From Deltaproteobacteria bacterium (GTDB lineage Bacteria > Desulfobacterota > Syntrophia > Syntrophales > UBA2210), in the NCBI GenBank assembly GCA_019313735.1, contig JAFDAR010000008.1, positions 1-28,815 on the forward strand: 28,815 bases of DNA, read 5' to 3'. The notes under the pieces were generated by a model that was given only the letters and a program-made list of their open reading frames with translations, had not been told where the DNA came from and did no database searches. Below, piece after piece: positions 1 through 6,548 of this stretch. Within the stretch, counting starts at the first letter, position 1. Each line of letters starts with the position of its first letter. The position numbers and the translations under genes were made by a program.

Positions 1-225
1 TCGATCAAAGGGGAATACTGAGGATTACCGTTGGAAGTGTAGTAATTCACCGGACTTTAATAAGCGAAGCGTTAAAAGTTCCGGTGGAATGATTTAGTTA
101 TGTTTTTAACTATATTTTCCAACTGGGTAAATTGTAATTACGATACCAACACCTAAAGCAGATACCCGTTTGACCAACTCTGGTGTAGCACGGAGAGCAA
201 ATCTATGAACTGGTGAACAGGAACA
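1..225. other. Window edge, no confident gene
   Basis: No confident gene. On the plus strand an open frame runs from base 3 to a TGA at 90-92 (29 codons) and could be the tail of a gene cut by the window edge, but I do not recognise it. On the minus strand an open frame (stop near 106) reads out of the repeat fragment at 226-277 into a stretch containing PELVKRVSALGVGIVITI. This could be the relic of a protein C-terminus, but I cannot name the family. Confidence 0.3.
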
Positions 226-277
226 TGAGACTGACGCAGAAATTGGGCAAAATGGGACGTTATGCAAAGTCCATATC
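226..277 (+). repeat. Fragment of the 142-bp MITE-like repeat
   Basis: This stretch matches the right-hand third of the repeat seen complete at 5163-5304, from the GAGACTGACGCAGAAATTGG segment to the TATGCAAAG near the terminal inverted repeat. The left two thirds are absent and the terminal GGTCTC is altered, so this is a degraded partial copy. The last codons of the DUF169 relic read into it. Confidence 0.6.
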
Positions 278-1094
278 TCCAGATGTGTCACCATTTTTTT
301 CATTAATCTTTTCCCTTAAAAACTTAAATCCGGGAGTAATGTTTTCATCAAGATCCATTGGCATAAGAGAATTGGCCGGATAGTCCGCCGGTTTTGAAAA
401 GATTTTCAAGCGTATAGAAAACAAGGTTCGCCGGCATGCCCACTGCCATTTCATGCTCTGAGATTCCTGCAAATGACCGGTCTCCCGCACCGGGGAGAAT
501 CACCTGCGGTATTTCCGTTACAAAAGGAATCAGTCCCCCCTTCAGGCATGTTTCTCCGAAACCTTCAAACGTAGATGATGGAGCATGAAGATGCTCATAG
601 CTGAGCGCCTGAATGATATGGGTAAGTTGAACCCCGTCTCCGTATACAAGAACTGAATCCGGTATGTCATACGCTTCATGAAGGGGAGAGCAGATAAAAC
701 CGATATATCCCATCATTCTTCCAATATCTTTTGTTGCAAGAAGCTTTGCGCTTGCCTCAAAACGTCTCTTTTCTGATTCAAGATCCTTGTGCCATCCTTG
801 TCTGACTTGGCTTTCAAGTAGGTCTTCGAGAGATATATCAACCCATTGATGTCCGGCTGTTGCAGGAGTACAGAAGTTGTCGTCAGCTGTCATTGCAATT
901 GTGGAACCGGCGCGGCGTGCCTGTGTTATTGCCTGGCAGAGTGCCATTTTTCTTCCAAATGCCGATGGCCGCATGGCACCATCGGGAATCTCGTCCTTTG
1001 ATTTAATGTATTTTATTGCGACCGGATATGTTGACAAGTGTAGTTTATGATAAAGTTTATTTCCCGCTTTCTGATAGTTCGTTAAATCAGTCAA
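260..1094 (-). pseudogene. DUF169 family protein, frameshifted near the 3' end
   Basis: DUF169 (PF02596) proteins are of unknown biochemical role and are frequent in anaerobes. The N-terminal part (NYQKAG..., YPVAIKYIK, MALCQAITQARR, GHQWVDIS) and the GMPANLVFYTLENL segment are typical of the family. I place the start at a TTG at 1094, because a strong AAGGAGG lies just upstream at 1101-1107; upstream ATG codons have no such site. Around 395-400 the frame changes: one frame ends early in FSYANGS, while the other continues as YPANSLMPMDLDENITPG, which reads like the true family C-terminus. Missing two bases or gaining one explains it. The final codons run into a repeat fragment and stop at 260. 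Either a pseudogene or a sequencing error. Confidence 0.75.
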
Positions 1095-1180
1095 ATCAGA
1101 CCTCCTTGTACACAGCTTAATTTGTATTAAAATCGCTATTAAAAATAACAATTAATATACTTGGCAGGTATTTTCCGAAC

Positions 1181-1210
1181 TTTCGTGAAATCCTACTTTA
1201 TTTCACGAAA
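1181..1210. repeat. Perfect 11-bp inverted repeat between DUF169 and tex tail
   Basis: TTTCGTGAAAT at 1181-1191 and ATTTCACGAAA at 1200-1210 are exact inverted copies separated by 8 bases. No U-run follows on either strand, so it is not a standard intrinsic terminator. It sits upstream of the DUF169 start and downstream of the tex relic, both on the minus strand, so it could be a processing hairpin or an operator. Confidence 0.5.
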
Positions 1211-1238
1211 AATGAAAACAGAAAATTCCATTATAAAA

Positions 1239-1391
1239 TCAACTCCAATGAATTTTCTCCATTGGGTATTTTGAGGTATGTAATTCTGCTTTCCATCCTT
1301 TAATGGCATCGGAGAATGGATTTCCCGATGTCTTTGTGTTTTTACTTGCCTCACGCCGCGCAGATCTGCCGCCGGATTTCTTTTCCCGGGA
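1239..1391 (-). pseudogene. Copy A of tex C-terminal tail (relic)
   Basis: Read on the minus strand, this stretch encodes a basic tail with GGRSARREASK and GNPFSDAIKGWK. It matches the tail of the tex relic at 2399-2520 (GGRPARREAGGK, ENPFYDTLKEWK) in both DNA and protein. A basic linker followed by a short NPF...L..W end is what I expect after the S1 domain of Tex. Only the last 40 or so codons are here; the S1 domain is absent upstream, where the sequence switches to something unrelated. It cannot be a functional gene. Copies A and B lie on either side of the DUF1571 gene in the same orientation. Confidence 0.6.
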
Positions 1392-1393
1392 AG

Positions 1394-1507
1394 TTAAAGA
1401 ACAACAAAGCGCTTGCCGTGTTTGATCAGCTTTGGTATTGTGCTCCCAAGGTACGCGAAATTTTCCACCGCAGTAATACACAGAGTATTTTGAGGATTAA
1501 AAATTGA
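1394..1507 (-). other. Unidentified C-terminus relic and repeat trace
   Basis: On the minus strand a short frame ending at 1394 reads VENFAYLGSTIPKLIKHG and terminates cleanly, like the end of a real protein whose body is gone. I do not recognise the family. At 1485-1507 a 23-base stretch resembles the middle of the 142-bp repeat (compare 5236-5258), suggesting an old, mostly erased copy joined to this relic. Confidence 0.25.
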
Positions 1508-1574
1508 GCGCAACTCAGAGATTGAGTAGAAGGAAGCCTTTTGTAAAGGTTTCGTATGGATGGAGGAAATGTAA

Positions 1575-2366
1575 ATGAAAAGGTTATTAGTGTTTTTTAT
1601 ATCTCTGTTAATGGTTTCTGCTTTTTCTCTTGTGTGCAGCGCAGATCAGCAAGGGGAGTTTTTTGTAAGTGAAGATATCAAAAGTGAAAATATCAAAACG
1701 GTATTTGATCTTCTCAAAGAGACAAAAAAGAAAGTCGATGCGATTAACGACTACACCTGTACCTTTTATAAGCAGGAATACGTTGATGGCAAAATACTGC
1801 CGCGGGAAGTCATCTATATGAAGTTTAAGAAGCCACTTTCGGTTTATATGAAGTGGATTGGCGAGGCGAAAAGCGGACTCGAGGTTATCTTTAGCAGAGG
1901 TTGGAACGATAACAATTTGATGGCGCATGAAGGTGGTTGGTTAATGAAAAACTTTGTCGTAAACCTTACCCCCACAAGCAGGATGGCAATGAAGGGAAAC
2001 CGCCATCCGGTCACAGAGACAGGCTTTGCTACTATTGTCAACCTTATTGCCAAAGATATGGAGAGGATAAAAGCGCCTTCTGCCTCGGAGGTAAGATTTG
2101 TGGAAAAAGGAATGCAAACAATCTACGGGGTTGAAAGCTATTGCTTTGAGTTCCAACTGCCAAAGCACAAAGACCCCACATTTTACGCCTATAAAGTGCT
2201 GATTTGCATCAATATAAAAACATATTTGCCCAACAGGGTACAGGTGTGGGATATGGTGGACGGGAAGATGGTGCTTGTGGAAGATTACGGCTATGCAAAT
2301 GTAAAAACAAATGTTGGCTTAACGGATAGAGATTTCTCTCCTGACAATCCTGAGTATGAGTTTTAA
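1575..2366 (+). CDS. DUF1571 family exported protein
   Basis: A 263-residue protein. The N-terminus (MKRLLVFFISLLMVSAFSLV then CSA-DQQ) is a clear Sec signal peptide with a signal peptidase I site near residues 22-24, so the mature protein is periplasmic. The rest fits DUF1571 (PF07608): a helical start, YTCTFYKQEYVDGK, MKFKKPLSVYMKWIG, GWLMKNFVVNLTPTSRMAM, then YGVESYCFEFQLPK and YLPNRVQVWDMVDGKMVLVEDYGY. The predicted beta-rich shape recalls LolA/LolB-like lipoprotein carriers, but function is unknown. A good ribosome site (GGAGG) lies about 9 bases before the ATG. It appears intact between two tex tail relics, with no operon partner, which suggests it was inserted or stranded by rearrangement. 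Confidence 0.85.
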   Translation: MKRLLVFFISLLMVSAFSLVCSADQQGEFFVSEDIKSENIKTVFDLLKETKKKVDAINDYTCTFYKQEYVDGKILPREVIYMKFKKPLSVYMKWIGEAKSGLEVIFSRGWNDNNLMAHEGGWLMKNFVVNLTPTSRMAMKGNRHPVTETGFATIVNLIAKDMERIKAPSASEVRFVEKGMQTIYGVESYCFEFQLPKHKDPTFYAYKVLICINIKTYLPNRVQVWDMVDGKMVLVEDYGYANVKTNVGLTDRDFSPDNPEYEF

Positions 2367-2398
2367 CCTGCGAGATGTAGGCAGATTCCGGATGGAAG

Positions 2399-2999
2399 CT
2401 AATTTGTTTTCCATTCTTTCAGGGTGTCGTAGAATGGATTTTCCGATGTTTTTCCACCCGCCTCACGGCGCGCAGGCCTGCCGCCGGGGGTTTTCCCCGG
2501 GAACAGTGTCTTTGTCCCGTCTGCCGTGCGGTTCCATCGGATTTGAACGCATGGAAAGCGAGATGCGGTTTCGTTTTATATCAACATCCATCACCGTTGC
2601 CTCGATTCTCTGATTTACCTTTACAATGAGACCTTTGCATAACGTCCCCTTTTGTCCAATTTCTGCGTCAGTCTCAAATTTTAATCCTCAAAATATCTAA
2701 TATATTCCTATGGTTAAAATCTTCGCCTTCCTTGAACTTGAACAAAATTGAACATTCTGCAAAGGTCTCACAATATCATGGGGATTGCGAACAAGCTTGT
2801 CGGCCAGTGCGCTGATATGCACGAGTCCGTCTCGGTGAACCCCGATATCTACAAAGGCGCCGAACGCGGTCACGTTCCTTGCAATGCCGGGCAGTTTTAC
2901 TCCCACCTCCAGATCCGCGATTTTGCTGACGCCCTCAGTGAAGGTAAAAAGTTCAAACTGCTCGCGCGGATCACGGCCGGGCTTCGCGAGTTCCATCAT
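2399..2999 (-). pseudogene. tex 3'-end relic interrupted by a MITE-like repeat
   Basis: Only the last part of Tex, an RNA-binding transcription accessory protein, remains. The minus strand reads ELAKPGRDPREQFELFTF, then an S1 domain (GIARNVTAFGAFVDIG, DGLVHISALADK, VRNPHDIV). The frame is then broken by the 142-bp element at 2628-2769 and resumes as KVNQRIEATVMDVDIKRNRI followed by SLSMR. Removing the element and one copy of its 5-bp duplication rejoins DIV-KVNQR in perfect frame. A one-base shift near 2490-2505, in a C-rich run, separates the S1 domain from the tail ending ENPFYDTLKEWKTN. The catalytic-like N-terminal 600 or so residues are missing; a different repeat abuts at about 3000. 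Non-functional. Confidence 0.85.
2628..2769 (-). mobile_element. 142-bp MITE-like element, copy 1 (inside tex relic)
   Basis: The element begins GAGACCTTTGCATAACGT and ends with the inverted counterpart ...TGCAAAGGTCTC, giving terminal inverted repeats that match at 17 of the first 20 positions. It is flanked by a perfect 5-bp duplication ACAAT (2623-2627 and 2770-2774). It has no coding capacity. It is about 94% identical by eye to the copy at 5163-5304, in the opposite orientation. The interrupted tex frame proves that it is an insertion. Confidence 0.88.
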
Positions 3000-3067
3000 T
3001 ATGACTGGATTTCGGTGAAGGCCGGAATGACAGGAAACGGTGTTTTGGGACTTTTTACGAAGCCATA
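3000..3067. repeat. Palindromic repeat abutting the tex relic
   Basis: The segment contains ATTTCGGTGAAGGCCGGAAT, an imperfect palindrome of the GTCATTCCGG...CCGGAATGAC kind commonly dispersed in bacterial intergenic DNA, followed by GGAAACGGTGTTTTGGGAC. It replaces the tex coding sequence exactly where homology to Tex stops, so it marks a rearrangement end point. It occurs once in this window; its dispersed nature is inferred. Confidence 0.4.
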
Positions 3068-3071
3068 ATTC

Positions 3072-3722
3072 TTAGCTGAAGGGCATAACATATCTGTACA
3101 TCATCCAGAAATGTGAAAAGGTTCCCATCATGACAAAGACATGGAAGATTTCATGGAACCCGACAATGCGGGGCCAGGGATCGGGTCTCTTAATTGCATA
3201 GATCACAGCGCCTGCGGTATAAAACAGCCCGCCAATGAGCAGCCATGTCACCCCCCCGAGATGAAGGGTTTTTATCAATGGCCATATGGCAACAATGGCC
3301 AGCCACCCTGTACCGATATAGATAAGGGTGTAAAGCCATCGCGGAGCCCCCATCCAGAAAACCTTCATGAGTATGCCGCACGCGGTCAATCCCCATATAA
3401 CTCCGAACAGGCTCCATCCCCAGGCGCCTCTCAAGGGAATAAGACATATAGGTGTATAGGTGGCGGCGATAAGTATAAAGATCATCATGTGATCGATCCT
3501 TCGCAGTCGCTGTGATGCCTCTTCCGAAACGGGCAGCCAGTGATACAGGGTGCTCGCCGTATAGAGCAGGATCATTCCCGCTCCAAAGATGGAGAAGGCT
3601 ACTATGTGCATGGGTTTGACAGGGTGAGTAGAGCCCCATATCAGGAATATCAACCCTGTAATAGCAAGGATAATGCCTATGCAATGTGTAAGTCCACTGA
3701 TCGGATCTTTCAATTTTGTCAT
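3072..3722 (-). CDS. Hemolysin III / PAQR-like 7-TM membrane protein
   Basis: A 216-residue integral membrane protein with about seven hydrophobic segments. Family signatures of HlyIII (YqfA/PAQR group) are present: the GLTHCIGIILAITG opening, YHWLP about residue 60, RRIDHMMIFILIAATYTP, and the final HEIFHVFVMMGTFSHFW, where His residues plus the earlier His/Asp are thought to bind a metal in the CREST superfamily. I chose the ATG at 3722 because GAGGAG lies 7 bases upstream; an in-frame GTG five codons earlier overlaps that site. Biological role in bacteria is poorly known (membrane homeostasis is one proposal; the haemolysin name is historical). Transcribed alone, divergently from the downstream foldase gene. 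Confidence 0.88.
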   Translation of the reverse strand: MTKLKDPISGLTHCIGIILAITGLIFLIWGSTHPVKPMHIVAFSIFGAGMILLYTASTLYHWLPVSEEASQRLRRIDHMMIFILIAATYTPICLIPLRGAWGWSLFGVIWGLTACGILMKVFWMGAPRWLYTLIYIGTGWLAIVAIWPLIKTLHLGGVTWLLIGGLFYTAGAVIYAIKRPDPWPRIVGFHEIFHVFVMMGTFSHFWMMYRYVMPFS

Positions 3723-4073
3723 GTTACAGCTCCTCACGCGGCTTGCAAAAGCTTCCCATTGGTGGGAGAATAGCGCGCTTAAAATGCCGGCAAACTAATG
3801 CGGATCTGCGGGCTGAACCCTGCAATGCCGAAAATTGATACTATTGTACTTTCGGGCATGTTGTCAATTGTAAAAATCAATGGTTCTTCTGTAACACGGA
3901 TCACAGTTTTATGTTCGGCTTTGATGGTTTGATATTTGATAAGGATGGTTCTCCCCATAAAATGCATTAGAATTAGAGGGAAACCTCCAGAAAGCACTTG
4001 CATTATGTCCCTATTATTATAAAAGTATCGGAAAATTATAGAATATTTATTCGAACAGGAAAGGAAATAAAGA
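3723..4073. other. Divergent intergenic region, no confident gene
   Basis: This 351-bp gap separates the HlyIII gene (leftward) from the foldase lipoprotein gene (rightward) and should hold both promoters, though I see no convincing -35/-10 pair. A 74-codon minus-strand frame (3779-4003) with a possible internal ATG (MGRTILIKYQTIK) exists, but it has no recognisable domain and a poorly spaced ribosome site, so I do not call it a gene. Confidence 0.4.
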
Positions 4074-5084
4074 ATGCGGATAACACAGGGGAAATGGTTC
4101 TACATATCGGTTGTGATTATAATCATGGCATTGTTTGCCATACAAGCGTGCAAGAAGAAAGCGGCAAAGCTCCCGGAAGGCACTATAGCGGTAGTCAACG
4201 GAGCAGTGATCACACAGGAAGATCTCGATACGGAGCTGTCCATGGCGCAGCAGCAATTTGCTGATCAGGGTCAGCCAGACGATGAACAGCTCGCGGAGAT
4301 CAAAAAGAATCTCTTCGAGGGTCTTATCGCCCGTAAGGTGCTCTATCAGGAGAGTCAGAAAAAGGGAATAGAAGTGGACGGTGCGACCATCGATAAACGT
4401 CTTGCGAGTATGAAAAAACAATTTCCAAAGGAAGATGATTTCAAAAACATGCTGAAGAAGATGAACCTTACTGAAGATGCCCTGAATGCCCAGTTGCGTG
4501 AAGGAATGGCAATCCAGAAACTCGTAGAACAGGAAGTTATAAGCAATATCGAGATATCGGACAAGAATACGAAGGATTATTACGATGGGCACATGGATCT
4601 CTTCAAGCAACCGGAGAAGATCCGGGCAAGCCATATCCTTGTCAAGGCTGAATCGGGGGCGGATGAGTCCGTTAAAGCCGAAGCCCTTAAGAAGATCAAG
4701 AAGATACAGAAAGAGCTGAAAGCGGGTGGAGATTTTGCTGAACTTGCCAAAAAATATTCGGAATGTCCCAGTAGCGCCAAGGGTGGTGACCTTGGCTACT
4801 TCGGACGAGGACAGATGGTAAAACCCTTTGAAGAGGCGGCTTTCTCCCTGAAACCGGGAGAGATAAGCGATATAACCGAAACCAACTTTGGCTATCATCT
4901 GATAAAAGCCGGGGATAGAAAACCCGAGGTCATAACCGATTACAAGGATATTAAGGAAAGACTTAGCCAATATCTGAAACAGATGAAGACCAAGGAAGAG
5001 GTGGGGAGATATATTGAAAGTCTGAAGGAAAAGGCAAAAATAGAACGATTTCTTCCCGAAGCGAAAAAACCCCGACTCAGCTAA
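4074..5084 (+). CDS. SurA/PrsA-like peptidyl-prolyl isomerase lipoprotein
   Basis: A 336-residue foldase. The N-terminus is a hydrophobic segment ending IQAC (Cys at about residue 26) then lysines: a lipoprotein signal with a slightly unusual -2 residue. Next come a SurA N-terminal chaperone region (VVNGAVITQEDLDTEL, then long helices rich in Lys/Glu to about residue 165) and a parvulin domain at about residues 185-280 with RASHILVKAESG, FAELAKKYSECPSSAKGG, LGYFGRGQMVKPFEEAAF and FGYHLIK, which are the canonical motifs. It should help fold exported proteins at the cell envelope. The start has AAGGAAA 6-7 bases upstream. It is a single-gene unit; no terminator is obvious before the repeat at 5163. 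Confidence 0.92.
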   Translation: MRITQGKWFYISVVIIIMALFAIQACKKKAAKLPEGTIAVVNGAVITQEDLDTELSMAQQQFADQGQPDDEQLAEIKKNLFEGLIARKVLYQESQKKGIEVDGATIDKRLASMKKQFPKEDDFKNMLKKMNLTEDALNAQLREGMAIQKLVEQEVISNIEISDKNTKDYYDGHMDLFKQPEKIRASHILVKAESGADESVKAEALKKIKKIQKELKAGGDFAELAKKYSECPSSAKGGDLGYFGRGQMVKPFEEAAFSLKPGEISDITETNFGYHLIKAGDRKPEVITDYKDIKERLSQYLKQMKTKEEVGRYIESLKEKAKIERFLPEAKKPRLS

Positions 5085-5162
5085 ATGAATCACGTCACAT
5101 GACCAGCTTATCTGCTGACAGGCGATTTATCCCGGAGTGATTTAATCTCAAGATGATGAAGC

Positions 5163-5304
5163 GAGGCCTTTACAGAATGTTCAATTTTGTTCAAGTTCAA
5201 GGAAGGCGAGAATTTTAACCATAGGCATATATTGGATATTTCGAGGATTAAAATTTGAGACTGACGCAGAAATTGGGCAAAAGGGGACGTTATGCAAAGG
5301 TCTC
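5163..5304 (+). mobile_element. 142-bp MITE-like element, copy 2
   Basis: Starts GAGGCCTTTACAGAATGTTC and ends GGGACGTTATGCAAAGGTCTC-like sequence, the inverted counterpart of its start. A perfect 5-bp duplication GAAGC flanks it (5158-5162 and 5305-5309). Length is exactly 142 bp, as in the other two full copies. No open frame of interest. Located between the foldase gene and the tRNA terminator. Confidence 0.88.
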
Positions 5305-5340
5305 GAAGCATGCTTGTGTATTTGCCACCATTGTCAAAAT

Positions 5341-5372
5341 AAAAAAGGAGGTTGGTTTCTTATCCAACCTCC
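5341..5372 (-). terminator. Intrinsic terminator after tRNA-Glu
   Basis: On the minus strand GGAGGTTGG, an 8-base loop and CCAACCTCC form a perfect 9-bp stem (5347-5372), followed at once by a run of T (complement of A at 5341-5346 and beyond). It lies 14 bases after the CCA end of tRNA-Glu and should end the tRNA transcript. Confidence 0.88.
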
Positions 5373-5385
5373 CTGATATTATTTA

Positions 5386-5460
5386 TGGTAGTCCCACGGG
5401 GGATTGAACCCCGGTTTCCGGCGTGAGAGGCCAGCGTCCTAACCGCTAGACGATGGGACC
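5386..5460 (-). tRNA. tRNA-Glu (anticodon CUC)
   Basis: 75 nt including an encoded CCA. Acceptor stem GGTCCCA/TGGGACT (first pair G-U), D arm GTCTAGCGGTTAGGAC, anticodon arm CTGGC-CTCTCAC-GCCGG with CTC at the anticodon position, T arm CGGGG-TTCAATC-CCCCG. All four arms pair fully apart from wobble pairs, so the gene looks functional. A terminator follows; a degenerate tRNA-Gln lies one base upstream in the same transcript. Confidence 0.95.
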
Positions 5461-5461
5461 A

Positions 5462-5530
5462 TGGCTGGGGACAGGAATCGAGCCTGGGCACATATTCCAG
5501 AACCACGAGTCTTATAGATAGACGACCCCA
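5462..5530 (-). pseudogene. Degenerate tRNA-Gln (CUG)-like gene
   Basis: The minus strand has a tRNA-like layout: TGGGG at the start pairing with CCCCA before a discriminator G and encoded CCA, a D stem GTCT/AGAC, an anticodon loop TTCTGGA (CTG, glutamine) and a T arm CAGG-CTCGATT-CCTG. It is only 69 nt, the D loop lacks the usual GG, the anticodon stem has one mismatch and two G-U pairs, T54 is C, and two acceptor positions are missing on the 3' side. TGGGG...CCCCAGCCA ends are typical of tRNA-Gln. Most likely a decayed tRNA gene one base upstream of tRNA-Glu; a functional but odd tRNA is less likely. Confidence 0.65.
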
Positions 5531-5556
5531 CAGTGAAAATCGCCTTGAACTGGCGG

Positions 5557-5585
5557 TAATTAGACAAATAACACTGAAAAGTCAA
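5557..5585 (-). promoter_or_regulatory. Sigma-70-type promoter for the tRNA pair
   Basis: On the minus strand TTGACT (5585-5580) and TAATTA (5562-5557) are separated by 17 bases, ending 26 bases before the degenerate tRNA-Gln. Position and spacing fit a tRNA operon promoter. Confidence 0.5.
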
Positions 5586-5724
5586 GACTTATTTAGCGGT
5601 TGTTCCTTATACTTCAATATCTGGAAGGTTTGATGTGTGATTTCAACCAAGAAACAATTATTTGCGGGGGGGGCGCTTTGTATTTTGCATCATTACCTCT
5701 TACTCGAAGAATTGTAGAATTTTC

Positions 5725-5754
5725 TTGACATTAGATCAAATTTGTAATTATGTT
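5725..5754 (+). promoter_or_regulatory. Sigma-70-type promoter for the yceD-fab block
   Basis: A perfect TTGACA (5725-5730) is followed after 18 bases by TATGTT (5749-5754; a TTATGT reading gives 17). It ends about 38 bases before the yceD start, which fits the promoter of the long plus-strand housekeeping block. Confidence 0.5.
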
Positions 5755-5792
5755 GCATTCTTTTTTTAGGCATATCTTTAACAGGACAGGCT

Positions 5793-6512
5793 TTGCAGAT
5801 CAACATCTCAAATATTCCGGAAGAGGGGTTGAATCTCCGGTTCTCTAAAAGTGGAAAATGGTTCCACCGGTTACTGCCGATGAATGCTGATTCTGGTTTT
5901 TGCGTGCGGAACATTGACATGCAATGTTTTGTTGAAAAGGTCTTGAAAAATGTGTCGATCAATGGCAGAATCGCCGCCGGAGTTGAACTTGAGTGCTGCA
6001 GATGTCTGGAAAAATTTGACTTTCCCGTGGAGATTGAATTCAAATACGTTCTCATGCCCGCTGATAATCTGAAGAAAGACGAACTGGAACTGACATATAA
6101 AGACCTGGAATGCAGTTATTATGAAGGTGATATAATCGATCTGGGTCAGATTGTAGTCGAACAGATTGTCCTGCAGGTTCCGGTTAAACCCCTTTGCAAT
6201 GTTTCCTGTAAGGGGCTTTGTCCCGTCTGCGGGATAAACCTTAATATAGAGGAGTGTAATCACGAAACGCAGCAGATAAGCAGTCCATTTGCTGCGTTAA
6301 AAAATTTTAAGACAAAAAAGAAAGGTAGTTGTACTATGGCGAATCCAACCAATAGACATTCGAGAACAAGGAGAAATAAGAGAAGGACTCACGATACCCT
6401 TAAAGCTGTCACTACCTCCGTATGCTCACAATGCAGTGAACCAAAGCTGCCCCACCGCGCATGTCCCCATTGTGGTTTCTACAAAGGGCGTGAAGTTATT
6501 TCCGTTGAATAG
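5793..6512 (+). CDS. YceD (DUF177) reading through into ribosomal protein L32
   Basis: Residues 1 to about 180 are a YceD/DUF177 protein, of the family almost always encoded just before rpmF and linked to 23S rRNA processing or accumulation. It has INISNIPEEGLNL, ELECCRCLEKFDFPVEIEF, and the C-terminal LCNVSCKGLCPVCGINLN with paired cysteines. The start is a TTG at 5793 with only a weak AGGA upstream. Normally a stop separates it from rpmF. Here the frame runs without a stop through KNFKTKKKGSCT into the L32 ATG at 6336, giving a 239-codon fused frame. An A6 run at 6299-6304 sits just before; one extra A would give ALKKF-stop. It may therefore be a real fusion, slippage-controlled, or a one-base sequence error. 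Confidence 0.82.
   Translation: MQINISNIPEEGLNLRFSKSGKWFHRLLPMNADSGFCVRNIDMQCFVEKVLKNVSINGRIAAGVELECCRCLEKFDFPVEIEFKYVLMPADNLKKDELELTYKDLECSYYEGDIIDLGQIVVEQIVLQVPVKPLCNVSCKGLCPVCGINLNIEECNHETQQISSPFAALKNFKTKKKGSCTMANPTNRHSRTRRNKRRTHDTLKAVTTSVCSQCSEPKLPHRACPHCGFYKGREVISVE
6336..6512 (+). CDS. Ribosomal protein L32 (bL32)
   Basis: A 58-residue large-subunit protein: basic N-terminus MANPTNRHSRTRRNKRRTHD, then a zinc ribbon with CSQC and CPHC. Length and motifs are normal for bL32 of the four-cysteine type. Its own ATG is preceded by AAAGG about 10 bases upstream, so separate translation is likely even though it lies in frame with yceD. In related genomes plsX and fabH usually follow rpmF; here fabD comes next after 36 bases. 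Confidence 0.93.
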   Translation: MANPTNRHSRTRRNKRRTHDTLKAVTTSVCSQCSEPKLPHRACPHCGFYKGREVISVE

Positions 6513-6548
6513 ATTTTCCCGGAGTATGTGTTCTAAGGGCGAAGAATT

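Noticed and set aside
3779..4003. 74-codon minus-strand open frame in the HlyIII-foldase gap
   Set aside because: No recognisable domain, poor ribosome-site spacing, and it fills a divergent promoter region; open frames of this length occur by chance.
4047..5093. 348-codon minus-strand frame opposite the foldase gene
   Set aside because: It is the antisense of a well-supported SurA/PrsA-like gene, is composed of Phe/Leu-rich low-sense sequence and has no family features.
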